Made by a program: the position numbers and the translations under genes. Under the pieces are notes generated by a model. That model was given only the letters and a program-made list of their open reading frames with translations. It did no database searches and was not told the origin of the DNA. This document shows, one piece after another, positions 49,009 through 61,617 of a stretch of 64,000 nt of DNA (position 1 is its first letter; each line of letters starts with the position of its first letter). Origin of the DNA: Cryptomeria japonica (Eukaryota > Streptophyta > Pinopsida > Cupressales > Cupressaceae); the NCBI RefSeq assembly GCF_030272615.1, contig NC_081415.1, positions 378,971,392 to 379,035,391 on the forward strand. The letters are read 5' to 3'.

Positions 49009-49031
49009 CCCTAGCCCTACTCGGGCTAGGG
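49009..49031. other. Conserved hairpin in chromovirus LTR
   Basis: CCCTAGCCC, a TACTC loop, then GGGCTAGGG form a perfect 9-bp stem. The same hairpin is intact at 58063-58085 in the right LTR. It directly precedes the GC-rich island. Its function is unknown. Confidence 0.7.
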
Positions 49032-49053
49032 TTTTATATTTTTTGTTGTTGAT

Positions 49054-49330
49054 TTGACTGTTATGCAGGGGGGGCGAATTTTCCATGGTGGAGCGGCGGC
49101 CATGATTGGAGGCTCAATAGATTGGGGAAAGGCGGGCAACGGTGATCCAAGTGGGCGCCGCTCACTGTGGGTTACCATAGTGGCGGCTACCACTGTGGTC
49201 GCCCACAGTGTCGGCCTTAGAGTCATCCACTGTGGGAGGCCACAGTGGCGCCGTCCACTGTGGTCGCCCACAGTGGCGGGAGCCACGCCATCCCACTGTG
49301 TTAAACACAGTGGTTTCGGGCCAAAACCTA
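49054..49330. repeat. GC-rich island with nine CACTGTG/CACAGTG motifs, left LTR
   Basis: Nine copies of the 7-mers CACTGTG or CACAGTG (reverse complements of each other) lie in about 170 bp, often as CCACTGTGG, giving strong potential for secondary structure. CCACAGTGGCGCCG at 49240-49253 also occurs in the solo LTR at 27727. The right LTR copy (58115-58375) has lost several motifs to transitions. Confidence 0.85.
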
Positions 49331-52300
49331 CCCCCCTCGATTTCTTAAAAAAACAAAGTTTTTCATTTTTAAATAATTTTTTTTTTTTTTATATTTTTTT
49401 TTTTTTGTTTTTGTTTTTAAATATATATATATATATTTATTTATATTTATATATATTAATATATGTATATATATTTTCTATGTATAAAATGCATAATGCT
49501 TTGGTCAATCTACTTTGCAAATGTAGGATTTAGATATATATATATATATTTGAAACCCTTAGATTAATTTAAATACTTAGATTTTTTATTTTTTTTTATA
49601 TCACTGTTAATTATCATAGGCATGAATATGATTTCGCCAAAGTCTGAGATGAAAAAGAAAGTAAATAACTATAGGTTTATTTCTTGCAATTAAATAATGG
49701 CAGATTTTAAAAAAACTAGATAGCCTATTTAACTTCCGATTTACTTTCTGCACAAAAGTAATTAACAGAATTTAATGAACTTAAAACAACAACTATCGAA
49801 CTGTGAAACTATTTAAATCAACTATCTATTTACTCTAGATTTTTTTTTTTTTTCTGCAACTACGTAAATTCCAGAAAACAATAAATTTAATAGCAACTTA
49901 ATAAATCCAGAATTTAATAAACTAAAACTATAGGATTAGTAAAGAGAAAATACTTTAGATTACTCATGAAATTTAATTTCCTGCAACTATAATTTTCTAG
50001 AATCCATAAACTTAGATCATACAATTGGAAGAATAAACTGCAATAATCACATCCAAAGCAACATGCATACAATCATTAAATTCTTTCTTTATTCCATGGA
50101 TTTATTTCACAAGCATATAGGGGTAAAATAATTTCAGTTGCTTTTCCATTTTTTTTTAAATATGCACAACAATCATTAAAAATTCAGAAAACAACACTTT
50201 AGAAAACTGTATCCAGATTTATTCATTTACGCTTTTGCAATATAACAACTAAGCTATTACATTTATAGGAATTTCTTTAAAGGACACTGTAGGCCTTATA
50301 CAAATAGGTCACTCAAATGAGGACATTTTAAATCAGAATTTTACATATTTCCAAAAGGACTCTGCAACAAATAATTTCATCAAACTTCCACTTGTCCTAA
50401 TCCCTTTCTTTCAAAAACCTGCAAATAAGACCAAGGATGTGACCATGGAGCGCTCACCTCCCAGCCTAGGCTAACTGGTAGCCACCCCTGAGCTCGGAGA
50501 ACCAAGCCCTAGACGGGAAATAAACATGCAACACATAGAAGACAAAAATACACACAGATTTCAGACACACTCCCATCCCGGCTACACTGCACCACAGTTT
50601 GGTGATGACCTTTTTAAGGGTGGTAGTGGACCAATACCTTGAGGAGAACTGTAAGTATGGAAAACATGTAGCCACCTCATGGCACAACAAATACATCAAG
50701 AATTTCAACCCCTTATTCCTTATGCCCCCCAAGGCATTCTAGCCTTATATCCCTCCTTATGACCCCCATTGTACAAACAGGCCATGCAGCAAGGGTCACA
50801 CAAAAATCCCTTGTGATCACTCTCATAACAAGAGTCTCTCACTCGAGGGTTGTCTCTGCTACCACCCACAAGATCCTTCTCTCTCCCAAGAGTAAGAGGT
50901 CTTGAAGACTCCTAAAAACATATAGAAAACAAAATACAAACACCAAATGAAATACCCAAACATAACATATCAGGAAACAGATTTCTTACACCAACATACT
51001 TTCAAACACATGCAAAAAGAAGTCATTTTAAAAAGAGTGTAACGAACCTTAATCTGCCCAAAGGTAGGTTAGTATGGTTGAGGAAGAGCTGCACAATTCC
51101 ATGGATCTTCTCCTTCTACCCTTAGCCAAATTTTACTATTTCAATTCTATTCTATTCTTTTTTTTTCAAATTTCTCGTCTCCAAAAATGGAGAGTGGGTG
51201 ATTACCCTCAAATTTTTAAATTCTTGCTTAAGAAGCTCATTCTCTCAGTTCTCACAAGTTTCTAAAAACTAAAGAGGAAGGTAAGACAGAATGGGAAAGG
51301 GAACTCTCATTCCAAAAGAAAAGTTTACAACTAAGTTCAATCTTCTAATTTCAATTTTCGCACAACTCAGAAAAGTCAAATTTTAGGGTGTCTAAAAGGT
51401 CACTTAGGAGTAGAAACTTGCCTAAAATTACCTCTAACCATTAAGTATACCTTATGGGCTTTAGGAAATCCTATTAAACTACCCCTAGGTGTTCATTTAA
51501 CCCATTTTAAACCCCTTTGAAGTTTATTTTTGGGTCAAACCTATGTTGACCACCCCAAAGATTCTTTACCCAAGGTATTTATGACATCACGTTACATTAA
51601 TTTAAAATGCTATAGTTGAACACTTTCCCACCAAGAGACAAAAATAAAAATTTAAACTTAAATCCACACATGTGTCAAGTGACACAAAGAAAAAACACTT
51701 TTAAAATTTAATACATGAAATCGTCTCTTGTGGATTTTACACAAAACAATTAAATAATAGTTAACACACATGCATCATATACTATTATGAATAAAATACA
51801 ACACAAACGAGGTGTTGTCTCTCCAAATAGACAACCCCTAGCTTACGAACATACATTGGTCTAGGTTTGGTTCTCCGTAATATTTCCATGGTCACATGGA
51901 TAACTTTCCTGGGCATCTCAATTTACACATTAGTACTTTCAAATATCCACATATAATATAATTCAAAGGAATAATAATACACATCATCACTTGCATATAA
52001 TTTACATCTGAACATATTAAATACATCTTTTATCCAAACAATTTCACATAAGCAATTCATCCTAATTCTCATAAACTTAAACATACATCATAATTTTATT
52101 ATCATAGTAAAGTCCTTCAAATTCAATAACAACATTTATTACGGCAATATCATCTTATCTAACAATCATGTAGTGTTCTATCTCATAAAGCATATAATAA
52201 ATCATCAATATATAGCAATGTTATCCAAATCCTGAAATCATATAAGTTCTAAGTTTCAAAATGCATCAAAATAAAGTATCCATAATAATCTCAATATCAA

Positions 52301-52341
52301 ATTTACTGAAATGTCAGACTGAGTTGAGGTGAGGCCTCACA

Positions 52342-52355
52342 CCCTCCCCCTCTAG
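52342..52355 (-). promoter_or_regulatory. Chromovirus polypurine tract
   Basis: On the minus strand CTAGAGGGGGAGGG directly precedes the LTR start TGTGAGGCC. The pol stop codon TAG (52352-52354) lies inside it. Confidence 0.88.
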
Positions 52356-55300
52356 GCATGAACTTCCTCCTGGAGTTCATCAAAGAGGTGGGGGTACTCT
52401 GATCTCATGCATGCTACATCCTCCCATGAAGTCGTAACCTCATCATAACAATCCCACTGGACCCTAACCTGGTCCAGCTGTTGACCTTGAAGGGCCAACT
52501 TCCGGCATGCCAAAATGCTACTGGGCTCCAAAGCTAGCTGCCCATTCGACTCCACCTGTAGGGCATCCCAATCTAAAATGTGAGACTCATCATAGATATA
52601 TTTTCTCAAAACTGATACATGAAACACATCGTGGATGTGTGACAGGCTAGGTGGCAATGCTAAACGGTAGGCAACTGGGCCTATCCTCTCAAGAATCTCA
52701 AAAGGTCCTACAAAGCGAGGTGAGAGCTTAGAACCCTTTCCGTAACAGATTGGACTCTTATGCGGTCGCACTCTCAAGAAAACTCTGTCTCTAACCAAGT
52801 AGCTACGATCTATCCTCTTTGCATCAACATATTTCTTCTGTCTATCCTGAGCCTCTCTAAGATGTTGCCTAATCAAATCCACCTACTGCTCCATATCCCG
52901 AACTATCTCAGGACCAATAGCAACTCTGTCCTCTATGCGATCCCAACTCAAGGGCATCCTGCAAGGCTTGTCGTATAATGCCTGATAGGGTGGCATCCCC
53001 AAAGAAGTTTGATCCCCATTGTTATAGGAAAATTCCACTAAGGGAAGATACTCCTCCCACTAGGTTTGATGATCCATGACATACATGCGAAGCATATCCT
53101 CTAACACCCAATTCACCCTCTCTGTCTGACCATCTATTTCCGGGTGATAGGCTGTACTAAAATTGAGCTTAGTGCCCATAGCTTCCTGTAATGACTTCCA
53201 AAAGGAAGAAGTGAAAAGAGAATCCCTGTCAAAAATAATCTTGCGGGGCACGCCATGAATTCTAACAATGTCTTGCAAGAACACCTGTTCTACTGCTGGA
53301 GCTATGAATGTAGTACGGACTGGTGAAAAGTGAGCTACTTTGGTCAACTAGTTGACTATCACCAAGATAGCATCATGGCGACGAGAAGACATAGGAAAAC
53401 CAATGATGAAATCCATGGATATAGTATCCCACTTCCACTCTGGTATAGCATGAGACTGGAGCAACCCACCTAGATGGCGGTGCTCCGCCTTTACTCTCTG
53501 ACACTCAAGGCATCCAGCTACTATCTCAGCAATGAGCTGCCGCATTCCTGGCCAATGATATAATTGCCTCAAATCAGCATGCAACTTTTTAACCCCGGGA
53601 TGTGTTGCATAAGGAGCTCTATGAGCCTCCGTGACAATGAACTCTCGCAACCCTCCGGAGGAAGGTACATAAATGCACCCTCTGTGGTGTAACAGTCCAT
53701 CAAACTCCAAAGAATAATCCACATATTTCCCCTCTAGAGTAACCTGAGATCGTATTACCTGACCAACCGCTGCATACCATCCATCCTCTGGCAAGTGCTA
53801 TAGTATACATTCTCTCAAATCTGTGTCCATAGATATGGTGTAAACCTCGTGACCTCTCCTACTCAAAGCATTTGCAACTACATTTTCCTTTCCTTTGATG
53901 TAGTGAATGTCAAAATCATATTCGCACAAGAACTCCATCCATCTCCTCTGATGTGCATTAAGGTTCGGCTGAGTGAAGATGTACTGAAGACTTTGATGAT
54001 CTGAATGCAGCTCGAAGTGATGACCAAAAAGGAAGTGTCTCCACCTCACAAGTGCATGCACTACTGCTGCGAGCTCAAGGTCATGAGTGGGATAATTAAG
54101 TTCATGAGTCTTAAGTTTCCTAGACTTGAAAGTTATGGCCCTACCATCCTACATAAGAACTGCTCCTAAACCCTCTAGAGAAGCATCAGTACAAACCATG
54201 AAGTTAGCTGTGGGATCTAGTACAACAAGGATAGGAGCGCTAGTAAGTGCCTTCTTGAGTTCCTGAAAGGCCTTCTCACACTTCTCTGTCCACTCAAATT
54301 TCTTCCCTTTACGCTGAAGAGAAGTAATAGGGTGTGCGACTGTAGAGAATCCCTCGACAAAACGTCGGTAATACCCTGCTAAGCCCATGAAACTCCTGAC
54401 CTCTGTCACACTGGTTAGCACTGGCCAATCCATAATAGCCCTAATCTTTGATGGGTCAACTGAGATCCCATCACCGGAAATAACATGCCAAGGTACTTGA
54501 CCTCTGACCGAAAGAAAGCACACTTCAACAAACTGCCAAACAACTGGTTATCTCGTAAACACTGCAATACCTGTTTCAAGTGCTCCTCATGCTCCTTCTC
54601 ATTCCGAGAATATATCAGTATATCATCAAGAAATACAATAACAAAATGGTTCAGAAATGTACGGAACACCCCATTCGTGAGGCTCATAAAAACTGTTGGG
54701 GCATTCATAAGTCCGAATGGGACTACGATGAACTCATAGTGACCATATCTAGTGCGAAATGCGGTCTTGTGGATATCACTCTCCACTATTCTCAGTTGAT
54801 GGTATCCTGACTTCAGATCTATTTTGGAAAAGACTTTGGCACCCTGAAGCTGGTCGAATAAATCATCAATTTTGGGCAAAGGATATCGGTTCTTGATGGT
54901 TACTTTATTTAGCTGCCAATAATCCATACATAATCAGAGAGTTTCGTCCTTCTTCTTAACGAAGATGACTGGTGCACCCCAAGGGGATACACTAGGATGA
55001 ATATGGCCCTTCTCAAGGAGTTCCTCAAGCTATATTTTGAGTTCATTAAGCTCGTTTGTGGTCATCCTATAAGGTGCTCTAGAAACTGGCTCGGTTCCTG
55101 GTACTAGGTCTATATGAAAATCAATCTCTCTATGGGGTGGCATTCCCGGTAACTCTGAAGGAAATACATCTGAATATCCCTTAAGGATAGGATGGTCGTC
55201 AAGTGATGTTTCTTTTTCTTCCTCTTCTCCTCTGTCACTGATAGTAATACAAAAAGCTGACATCCCTTTCGCATGCTCCGCTTAAGCTACATTGCGGAGA

Positions 55301-55841
55301 TCATAGAAAGGGACACGAGCCTCTGAATCCCAATGATAACTATGGGCGAACCATGATCATCCTCACACTCAATCTTTTTCAGGCGGCAATCCATCTTGGC
55401 TCTGTGGGCATAAAGCCAATCCATGCCAAGTACGATTCTGTAAGATCCAAGTGGCATCACTCTAAGGTCTACTAAGGTGGTGGTCTTGCTAATCTGCAGC
55501 TGACATGCCCTAACCTCTGATTCCACTGACACTCTAGCCCCTGAAGCTAATTCCACTTCCCAACTGACACCCTGTCTAGTTGCCACTAGCCGGCAATGCT
55601 CCACAACCAATGGAGATATAAAGGAGTCAGTAGCTCCTAAATCAAACAAAATAGATACATTGTTACCTTTGATTATACTTGTAGATTCGATAACCATGGC
55701 CTGATGCTCAGCCTGGCGGTTGTCAACCACTGCGAATACTCTATGGGACCTACCCACATCACCAACTGTAGGCTTTGAAGAAACCATCCGCTGATTCCCT
55801 GCCACCTGACCCTGAGGGTAATCCCTCGCCATATGCCCCAT
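52352..55841 (-). pseudogene. Chromovirus protease, RT, RNase H, integrase, chromodomain
   Basis: Protease: FDLGATDSFIS, where the family has DSGA (Ser to Leu). [42 protein letters not shown] and the active site FLDDILIYS. RNase [15 protein letters not shown] to ALSRRG. Integrase: HPGVKKLH...CLECQRVK, then D (SMDFIIGFP), D (IIFDRDSLFTSS) and E (DGQTERVNW). The tail has [29 protein letters not shown] and a chromodomain-like [13 protein letters not shown] to YPHLF. The frame shifts near 55320 and by one base near 54487. In-frame stops include TAG between KI and LEELLEKG, between AVLM and DGRAI, between CIL and HLPEDG, and between VN and LTKVA. All fit CAG codons. Confidence 0.92.
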
Positions 55842-57096
55842 GGCTCCACACGTAAAGCAAGCACCCCGTGCCTGGAACTGGGTGCCCTGAGGCCTAGAGA
55901 AAGCCTGACCTCCTGTCCTACTAGATCCGATGTACCCTCCTCTAGAGGACTGCTAAGTCCTCACTGGAGGATTGATCACGTCTTTGTCCCTGAGTCTGCC
56001 ACTACTTGGGCTTGGAGCCCTACTGATACTGTGGAGGCTTCTACCTCTAGTTCTGTGGTGTCTGTTGTGAAGGAGGGGGTTTGGAGAACCCCTGAGAATT
56101 TTGGTTGTTTCCTTTCCAATGTGGTTTCTGGAGTCCATAAGTCTGAGGTGTGGGATTTCGGTTCTGAAACCGATCCCTATTGTCCTGTGGTCTGACCTGA
56201 ATTTCCTCAGCAATCAGTGCCTTCTCCATAGAAACCCGAAGGCTCTCTGGAGCAGACATCCTAACAGGCTTGGCTATACCGGCATTTAACCCTCTGATGA
56301 AGCGGTTTATAAGAAGTTTCTCGTCCTTTAGATAATCTACATAAGGCAACAACTCAAAGAATTTTCTTTCATATTAGGTTACTGATAAGCCTTTTTGTTG
56401 GAGATCATGAAATTCGTCTATACGACACTGTCTAAAGTGTTCTGATAGGTATCTCTCACGGAACCTCTCTATGAGTATCTCCCAAGTGAGAGTATCAGGA
56501 ACTAATCGACATTTGTACTCTTCCTGTCTCCACCAAGTGGAGGCCGACCCTCTTAGCAGATGAACTGCGACATGTGCTTTTAGGTTGCTTTCGTAAGAAT
56601 GCAATGCAAAGCACCTCTCAAGACTCAAAATCCATGCCTCAACCTCTACCCCATTGGTAGACCCTCCGAAGGATGGTGGCTAGAGGCGCATGACCTCCCT
56701 GATAAGATCCCCTGGATCCCGATGAGCTCTCTCAAAATAAACTGGTTCCACCACTGGAGGTGGTCCTGGCATGTGCACAGACTCTGGCTCATTTCCACCC
56801 TGACTCTCTACAAGAATAGGAGCTAGGCTCCTGCTTAATTCTCTATCAATAGATCTATGACTCCCAGAGTCATGACTTCTAACCTAAGGGTTCTCTGCTG
56901 GGATCCTTTCTTGAATTATGCCAATAAGATTCTGTATTGCTACTAAGTGGTCTTGGTTAGGTTCATTTGGCTGTTTGGGAGGTGCTCTTGGGTTCTCTTC
57001 TAGAACCGATGCCTCTCTCACTACATTTTTGCATGCTATGCACACACGTCTAGGACCCCGTCTGCGCTTGTGAGCTTGTCGCGTTGTCAGAGGCAT
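55842..57096 (-). pseudogene. Chromovirus gag
   Basis: MPLTTRQAHKRRRGPRR at 57096 starts a basic N terminus. The capsid contains GVEVEAWILSLERCFALHSY, AVHLLRGSASTWWRQEEYKC and RERYLSEHFRQCRIDEFHDL, the Retrotrans_gag pattern, then FELLPYVDYLKDEKLLINRF. One frame holds from 57096 to about 56047 except for stops after AENP, VMRL and LSVT. The last two fit CAG and CAA codons. Frameshifts follow before the knuckle, which reads CFTCGAMGHMARDYPQG with the last Cys changed to Tyr. The 57097-57254 leader has no gene. Confidence 0.9.
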
Positions 57097-57254
57097 CCTA
57101 AGAGGAAAATAAAGTAAAATAAATAATTAATTTCTTTTAGAATAATATTAATTCAATTAAATTTAAATGTCTTATAAAATCAATTTAACAAAAAATAATT
57201 TTAATAATCTAAGGTTAAACGTAAGTGGAGTAAGGTTCCTAGTGTGGAAACCTT

Positions 57255-57266
57255 GCTCTGATACCA
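57255..57266 (-). other. Chromovirus primer binding site (iMet tRNA)
   Basis: GCTCTGATACCA lies three bases from the 5' LTR start at 57270, identical to the copia PBS at 18742. Confidence 0.95.
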
Positions 57267-57269
57267 AAA

Positions 57270-58438
57270 TGTCATGCCCAAAATTTAGGGCAAGAACGGG
57301 ACATTTTTTTTTTTTTAAATATCATCTAATTAACAATAAGTTCTCTAACACGAAACGCTTTAACAAAGTTTTGGTCTTAACTATGTTTAAAGGTAACTTT
57401 ATCTACTAACCCAAGTAAGTAAAAATAATTCAAAGTTAGATACAGGAGGTTAGATGACTAGTTTTATTGACTCATCGATTTTATTCAATAACTAAATTAA
57501 TAAATTAATTATCGTAGGTAACAATAAATCTCCAATGTCCATTATTTGATCTTAGGTTCTAATTAAATTAGACCTAGCACTTAGATTTGTAAGTGTCTAT
57601 ATTTTATTTAACAATACTTACAATGTGGTTTAAACTAGTCCGATTTAAAAAGACGATTAAAATTCATAAGGAAATTTTTTTTTATATAAAGTTTATTCTC
57701 ATCAAAATAACTTACCCTATTGGTCATAATAATTCTAAAGTAATTAAACTTCATAATACTTTAAATTTAAACATTTAATTTTCTTCTTTAATTAAATCCA
57801 TATGTTTATTAAAAACATAATTAAATTGTAACACTTAATAAATACTTAATTTAAAACCTGCCTTATTCTCTTATATTTTCAACCTATGAATATGTACTTA
57901 CATATACATATAAATATGTATATATAATACATATCTATACTATATATTTAAATACTATAAAAATTTCCACCTATTAAACAAGACTTCATGCAAACCCTAA
58001 CTAAAAACGCATATTATAAAATACCTCATATTTTATAATTTTCCTATCTCTTTTCTTTTCTACCCTAGCCCTACTCGGGCTAGGGTTTTATATTTTTTTG
58101 TTGTTGATTTGACTGTTATGCAGGGGGGCTGAATTTTCCATGGTGGAGTGGCGGCCATGATTGGAGGCTCGGCAGATTGGGGAAAGGTGGGCGACGATGA
58201 TCGAAGTGGGCGCCGCTCACTATGGGTTACCATAGTGGCGGCGACCACTGTGGTCGCCCACAGTGTCAGCGTTAGGGCCGTCCACTATGGGAGGCCGTAG
58301 TGCTGCCATCCACTGTGGTCGCCCATAGTGGTGGGAGCCGTGCTGTCCCACTGTGTTAAACACAGTGGTTTCGGGCCGATTTCTTTAAAAAAACAAAGTT
58401 TTTCTTTTTTAAATAATTTTTTTTTTTGTTTTTGTTTT

Positions 58439-58485
<47 letters not shown>

Positions 58486-61349
58486 TATGTATAAAATGCA
58501 TAATGCTTTGGTCAATCTACTTTGGAAATGTAGGATTTAGATATGTATATTTTTTTTTGTAACCCTTAGATTAATTTATATACTCAGATTTTTTATTTTT
58601 TTTTATATCACTGTTAATTATCATAGGCATGAATATGATTTCGCCAAAGTCTAAGATGAAAACGAAAGTAAATAACTATAGGTTTATTTCCTGCAATTAA
58701 ATAATGGCAGATTTTAAAAAAACTAGATAGCCTATTTAACTTCAGATTTACTTTCTGCACAAAAGTAATTAATAGAATTTAATGAACTTAAAACAGCAAC
58801 TATCAGACTATGAAACTATTTAAATCAACTATCTATTTACTCTAGATATTTTTTTTTTTCTGCAACTAGGTAAATTCCAGAAAACAATAAATTTAATAGC
58901 AACTTAATAAATCCAGAATTTAATAAACTAAAACTATAGGATTAGTAAAGAGAAAATACTTTAGATTACTCATGAAATTTAATTTCCTGCAACTATAATT
59001 TTCTAGAATCCGTAAACTTAGATCATACAATTGGAAGAATAAACTGCAATAATCACATCCGAAGCAACATGCATACAATCATTAAATTCTTTCTTTATTC
59101 CATGGATTTATTTCACAAGCATATAGGGGTAAAATAATTTCAATTGCTTTTCCATTTTTAAAAAAATATGCACAACAATCATTAAAAATTCAGAAAACAA
59201 CACTTTAGAAAACTGTATCCACATTTATTCATTTACACTTTTGCAATATAACAACTAAGCTATTACATTTCTATGAATTTCTTTAAAGGACACTGTAGGC
59301 CTTATACAAATAGGTCACTCAAATGAGGACATTTTAAATCAGAATTTTACATATTTCCAAAAGGATTCTGCAATAAATAATTTCATCAAACTTCCACTTG
59401 TCCTAATCCCTTTCTTTCAAAAACCTGCAAATAAGACCAAGGATGTGACCATGGAGTGCTCACCTCCTAGCCTAGGCTAACTAGTAGCCACCTCTGAGCT
59501 TGAAGAACCAAGCCCTAGACAGGAAACAAACATGCAACACATAGAAGACAAAAATGCACACAGATTTCAGACACACTCCCATCTCGACTACACTGCACCA
59601 CACTTTGGTGATGACCTTTTTAAGGGTCGTAGTGGACCAATACCCTGAGGAGAACTGTAAGTATGGAAAACATGTAGCCACCTCATGGCACAACAAATAC
59701 ATCAAGAATTTCAACCCCTTATTCCTTATGCCCCCAAGGCATTCTAGCCTTATATCCCTCCTTATGACCCCCATTGCACAAACAGGCCATGCAGCAAGGG
59801 TCACACAAAAATCCCTTGTGATCGCTCTCATAATGAGAGTCTCTCACTTGAGGGTTGTCTCTGCTACCACCCACAAGATCCTCCTCTCTCCCAAGAGTAA
59901 GGGGTCTTGAAGACTCCCAAAAACATATACAAAATAAAATACAAACACCAAATGAAATACCCAAACAGAACATATCAGGAAACAAATTTCTTACACCAAC
60001 ATACTTTCAAACACATGCAAAAAGAAGTCATTTTAAGAAGAGTGTAACCAACCTTAATCTGCCCAAAGGTAGGTTAGTATGGTTGAGGAAGAGCTTCCCA
60101 ATTCCACAGATCTTCTCCTTCTACCCTTAGCCAAATTTTACTATTACAAATCTATTCTATTCTTTTTTTTTTCAAATTTCTCTTGTCTCCAAAAATGGAG
60201 AGTGGGTGATTACCCTCAAATTTTCAAATTCTTGCTTAAGAAGCTCATTCTCTCAGTTCTCACAAGTTTCTAAAAACTAAAGAGGAAGATAAGACAGAAT
60301 GGGAAAGGGAACTCTCATTCCAAAAGGAAAGTTTACAACTAAGTTCAATCTTTTAATTTCAATTTTCGCACAACTCAGAAAAGTCAAATTTTAGGGTGTC
60401 TAAAAGGTCACTTAGGAGTAGAAACTTGCGTAAAATTACCCCTAACCCTTAGGTATACCTTATGGGCTTTAGGAAACCCTATTAAACTACCCCTAGGTGT
60501 TCATTTAACCCATTTTAAACCCCTCTGAAGTTTATTTTCGGGTCAAACCTATGTTGACCACCCCAAAGATTCTTTACCCAAGGTATTTATGACATCACGT
60601 TACATTAATTGAAAAGGCTATAGTTGAACACTTTCCCACCAAGAGACAAAAATAAAAATTTAAAATTAAATCCACACATGTGTCAAGTGACACAAAGAAA
60701 AAACACTTTTAAAATTTAATACATGAAATCGTCTCTTGTGCATTTTACACAAAACAATTAAATAACACTTAACACACATGCATCATATACTGTTACGAAT
60801 AAAATACAACACAAACGGGGTGTTGTCTCTCCAAATAAACAACCCCTGGCATACGAACATACATTGGTCTAGGTTTGGTTCTCGGTAATATTTCCATGGT
60901 CACATGGATAACTTTCCTGCGCATCTCAATTTACACAATCGTACTTTCAAATATCCACATATAATATAATTCAAAGGAATAATAATACACATCATCACTT
61001 GCATACAATTTACATCTGAACATATTAAATACATCTTTTATGCAAGCAATTTCACATAAGCAATTCATCCTAATTCTCATAAACTTAAACATACATCATA
61101 ATTTTATTATCATAGTAAAATCCTTTAAATTCAATAACAACATTTATTACGACAATATCATCTTATCTAACAATCATGTAGTGTTCTATCTCATAAAGCA
61201 TATAATAAATCATCAATATATAGCAATGTTATCCAAATCCTGAAATCATATAAGTTCTAAGTTTCAAAATGCATCAAAATAAAGTATCCATAATAATTTC
61301 AATATCAAAATCACTGAAATGTCAGACTGAGTCGAGGTGAGGCCTCACA
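57270..61349 (-). mobile_element. Chromovirus 5' LTR (right)
   Basis: 4080 bp with the same termini and internal order as the left LTR. The main differences are a longer (AT)n run (58442-58483), a decayed GC-rich island and scattered transitions. It should contain the promoter, but I could not place a TATA box among the many AT tracts. Confidence 0.95.
58442..58483. repeat. (AT)n microsatellite in chromovirus right LTR
   Basis: About 21 AT units; the matching site of the left LTR has a shorter, interrupted run near 49422-49480. Confidence 0.95.
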
Positions 61350-61577
61350 ATGCCTATACATTTATGTCTGCATTGGTGAATGACTTTGAGTCCAAAAAAT
61401 GTTATGTTTTATTTGTCTATGAAAGGTGGAAAAATTGTTAATGATTTGAATCAAATAGTGACTCTATGATTTAATTTCCTTTGTGTGGAAATATGTGAAT
61501 TATCGAAACTATAATTAATGTTTGGTTTTTGAAATTATACTATAGTTATACGTATTTTAAATGTATATTAGGACTCG

Positions 61578-61617
<40 letters not shown>

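Larger units (their letters stand above)
48217..52341 (-). mobile_element. Chromovirus 3' LTR (left)
   Basis: Plus-strand termini are TGTCATGCCC and GGCCTCACA. It contains a conserved hairpin (49009-49031), a GC-rich island (49054-49330), T-rich and (AT)n tracts and otherwise AT-rich sequence. ORFs inside (48539, 49054, 50466, 51074) recur in the right LTR, often with different lengths, and have no known domain. Confidence 0.95.
48217..61349 (-). mobile_element. Complete but inactive Ty3/gypsy chromovirus (Tekay/Del-like)
   Basis: 13,133 bp read on the minus strand, with LTRs of 4125 and 4080 bp. PBS is GCTCTGATACCA at 57255-57266 and a polypurine tract overlaps the pol stop. Gag, protease, RT, RNase H, integrase and chromodomain-like sequence follow in gypsy order. 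TSD is ATGCC. By eye about 10 of the first ~330 LTR positions differ, so it is the youngest insertion here. Long LTRs and the integrase-chromodomain tail fit the Tekay/Del clade, but the clade is inferred. Confidence 0.95.

Noticed and set aside
49054-49533. 159-aa ORF in the chromovirus LTR as a possible LTR-encoded gene
   Set aside because: The open frame is not kept in the right LTR, the C terminus is low-complexity Phe/Tyr/Ile from T-rich sequence, and no domain is seen.
55833-56289. Plus-strand ORFs of 120 and 62 aa over the chromovirus gag
   Set aside because: They are antisense to the gag knuckle region, which has clear family motifs on the minus strand.
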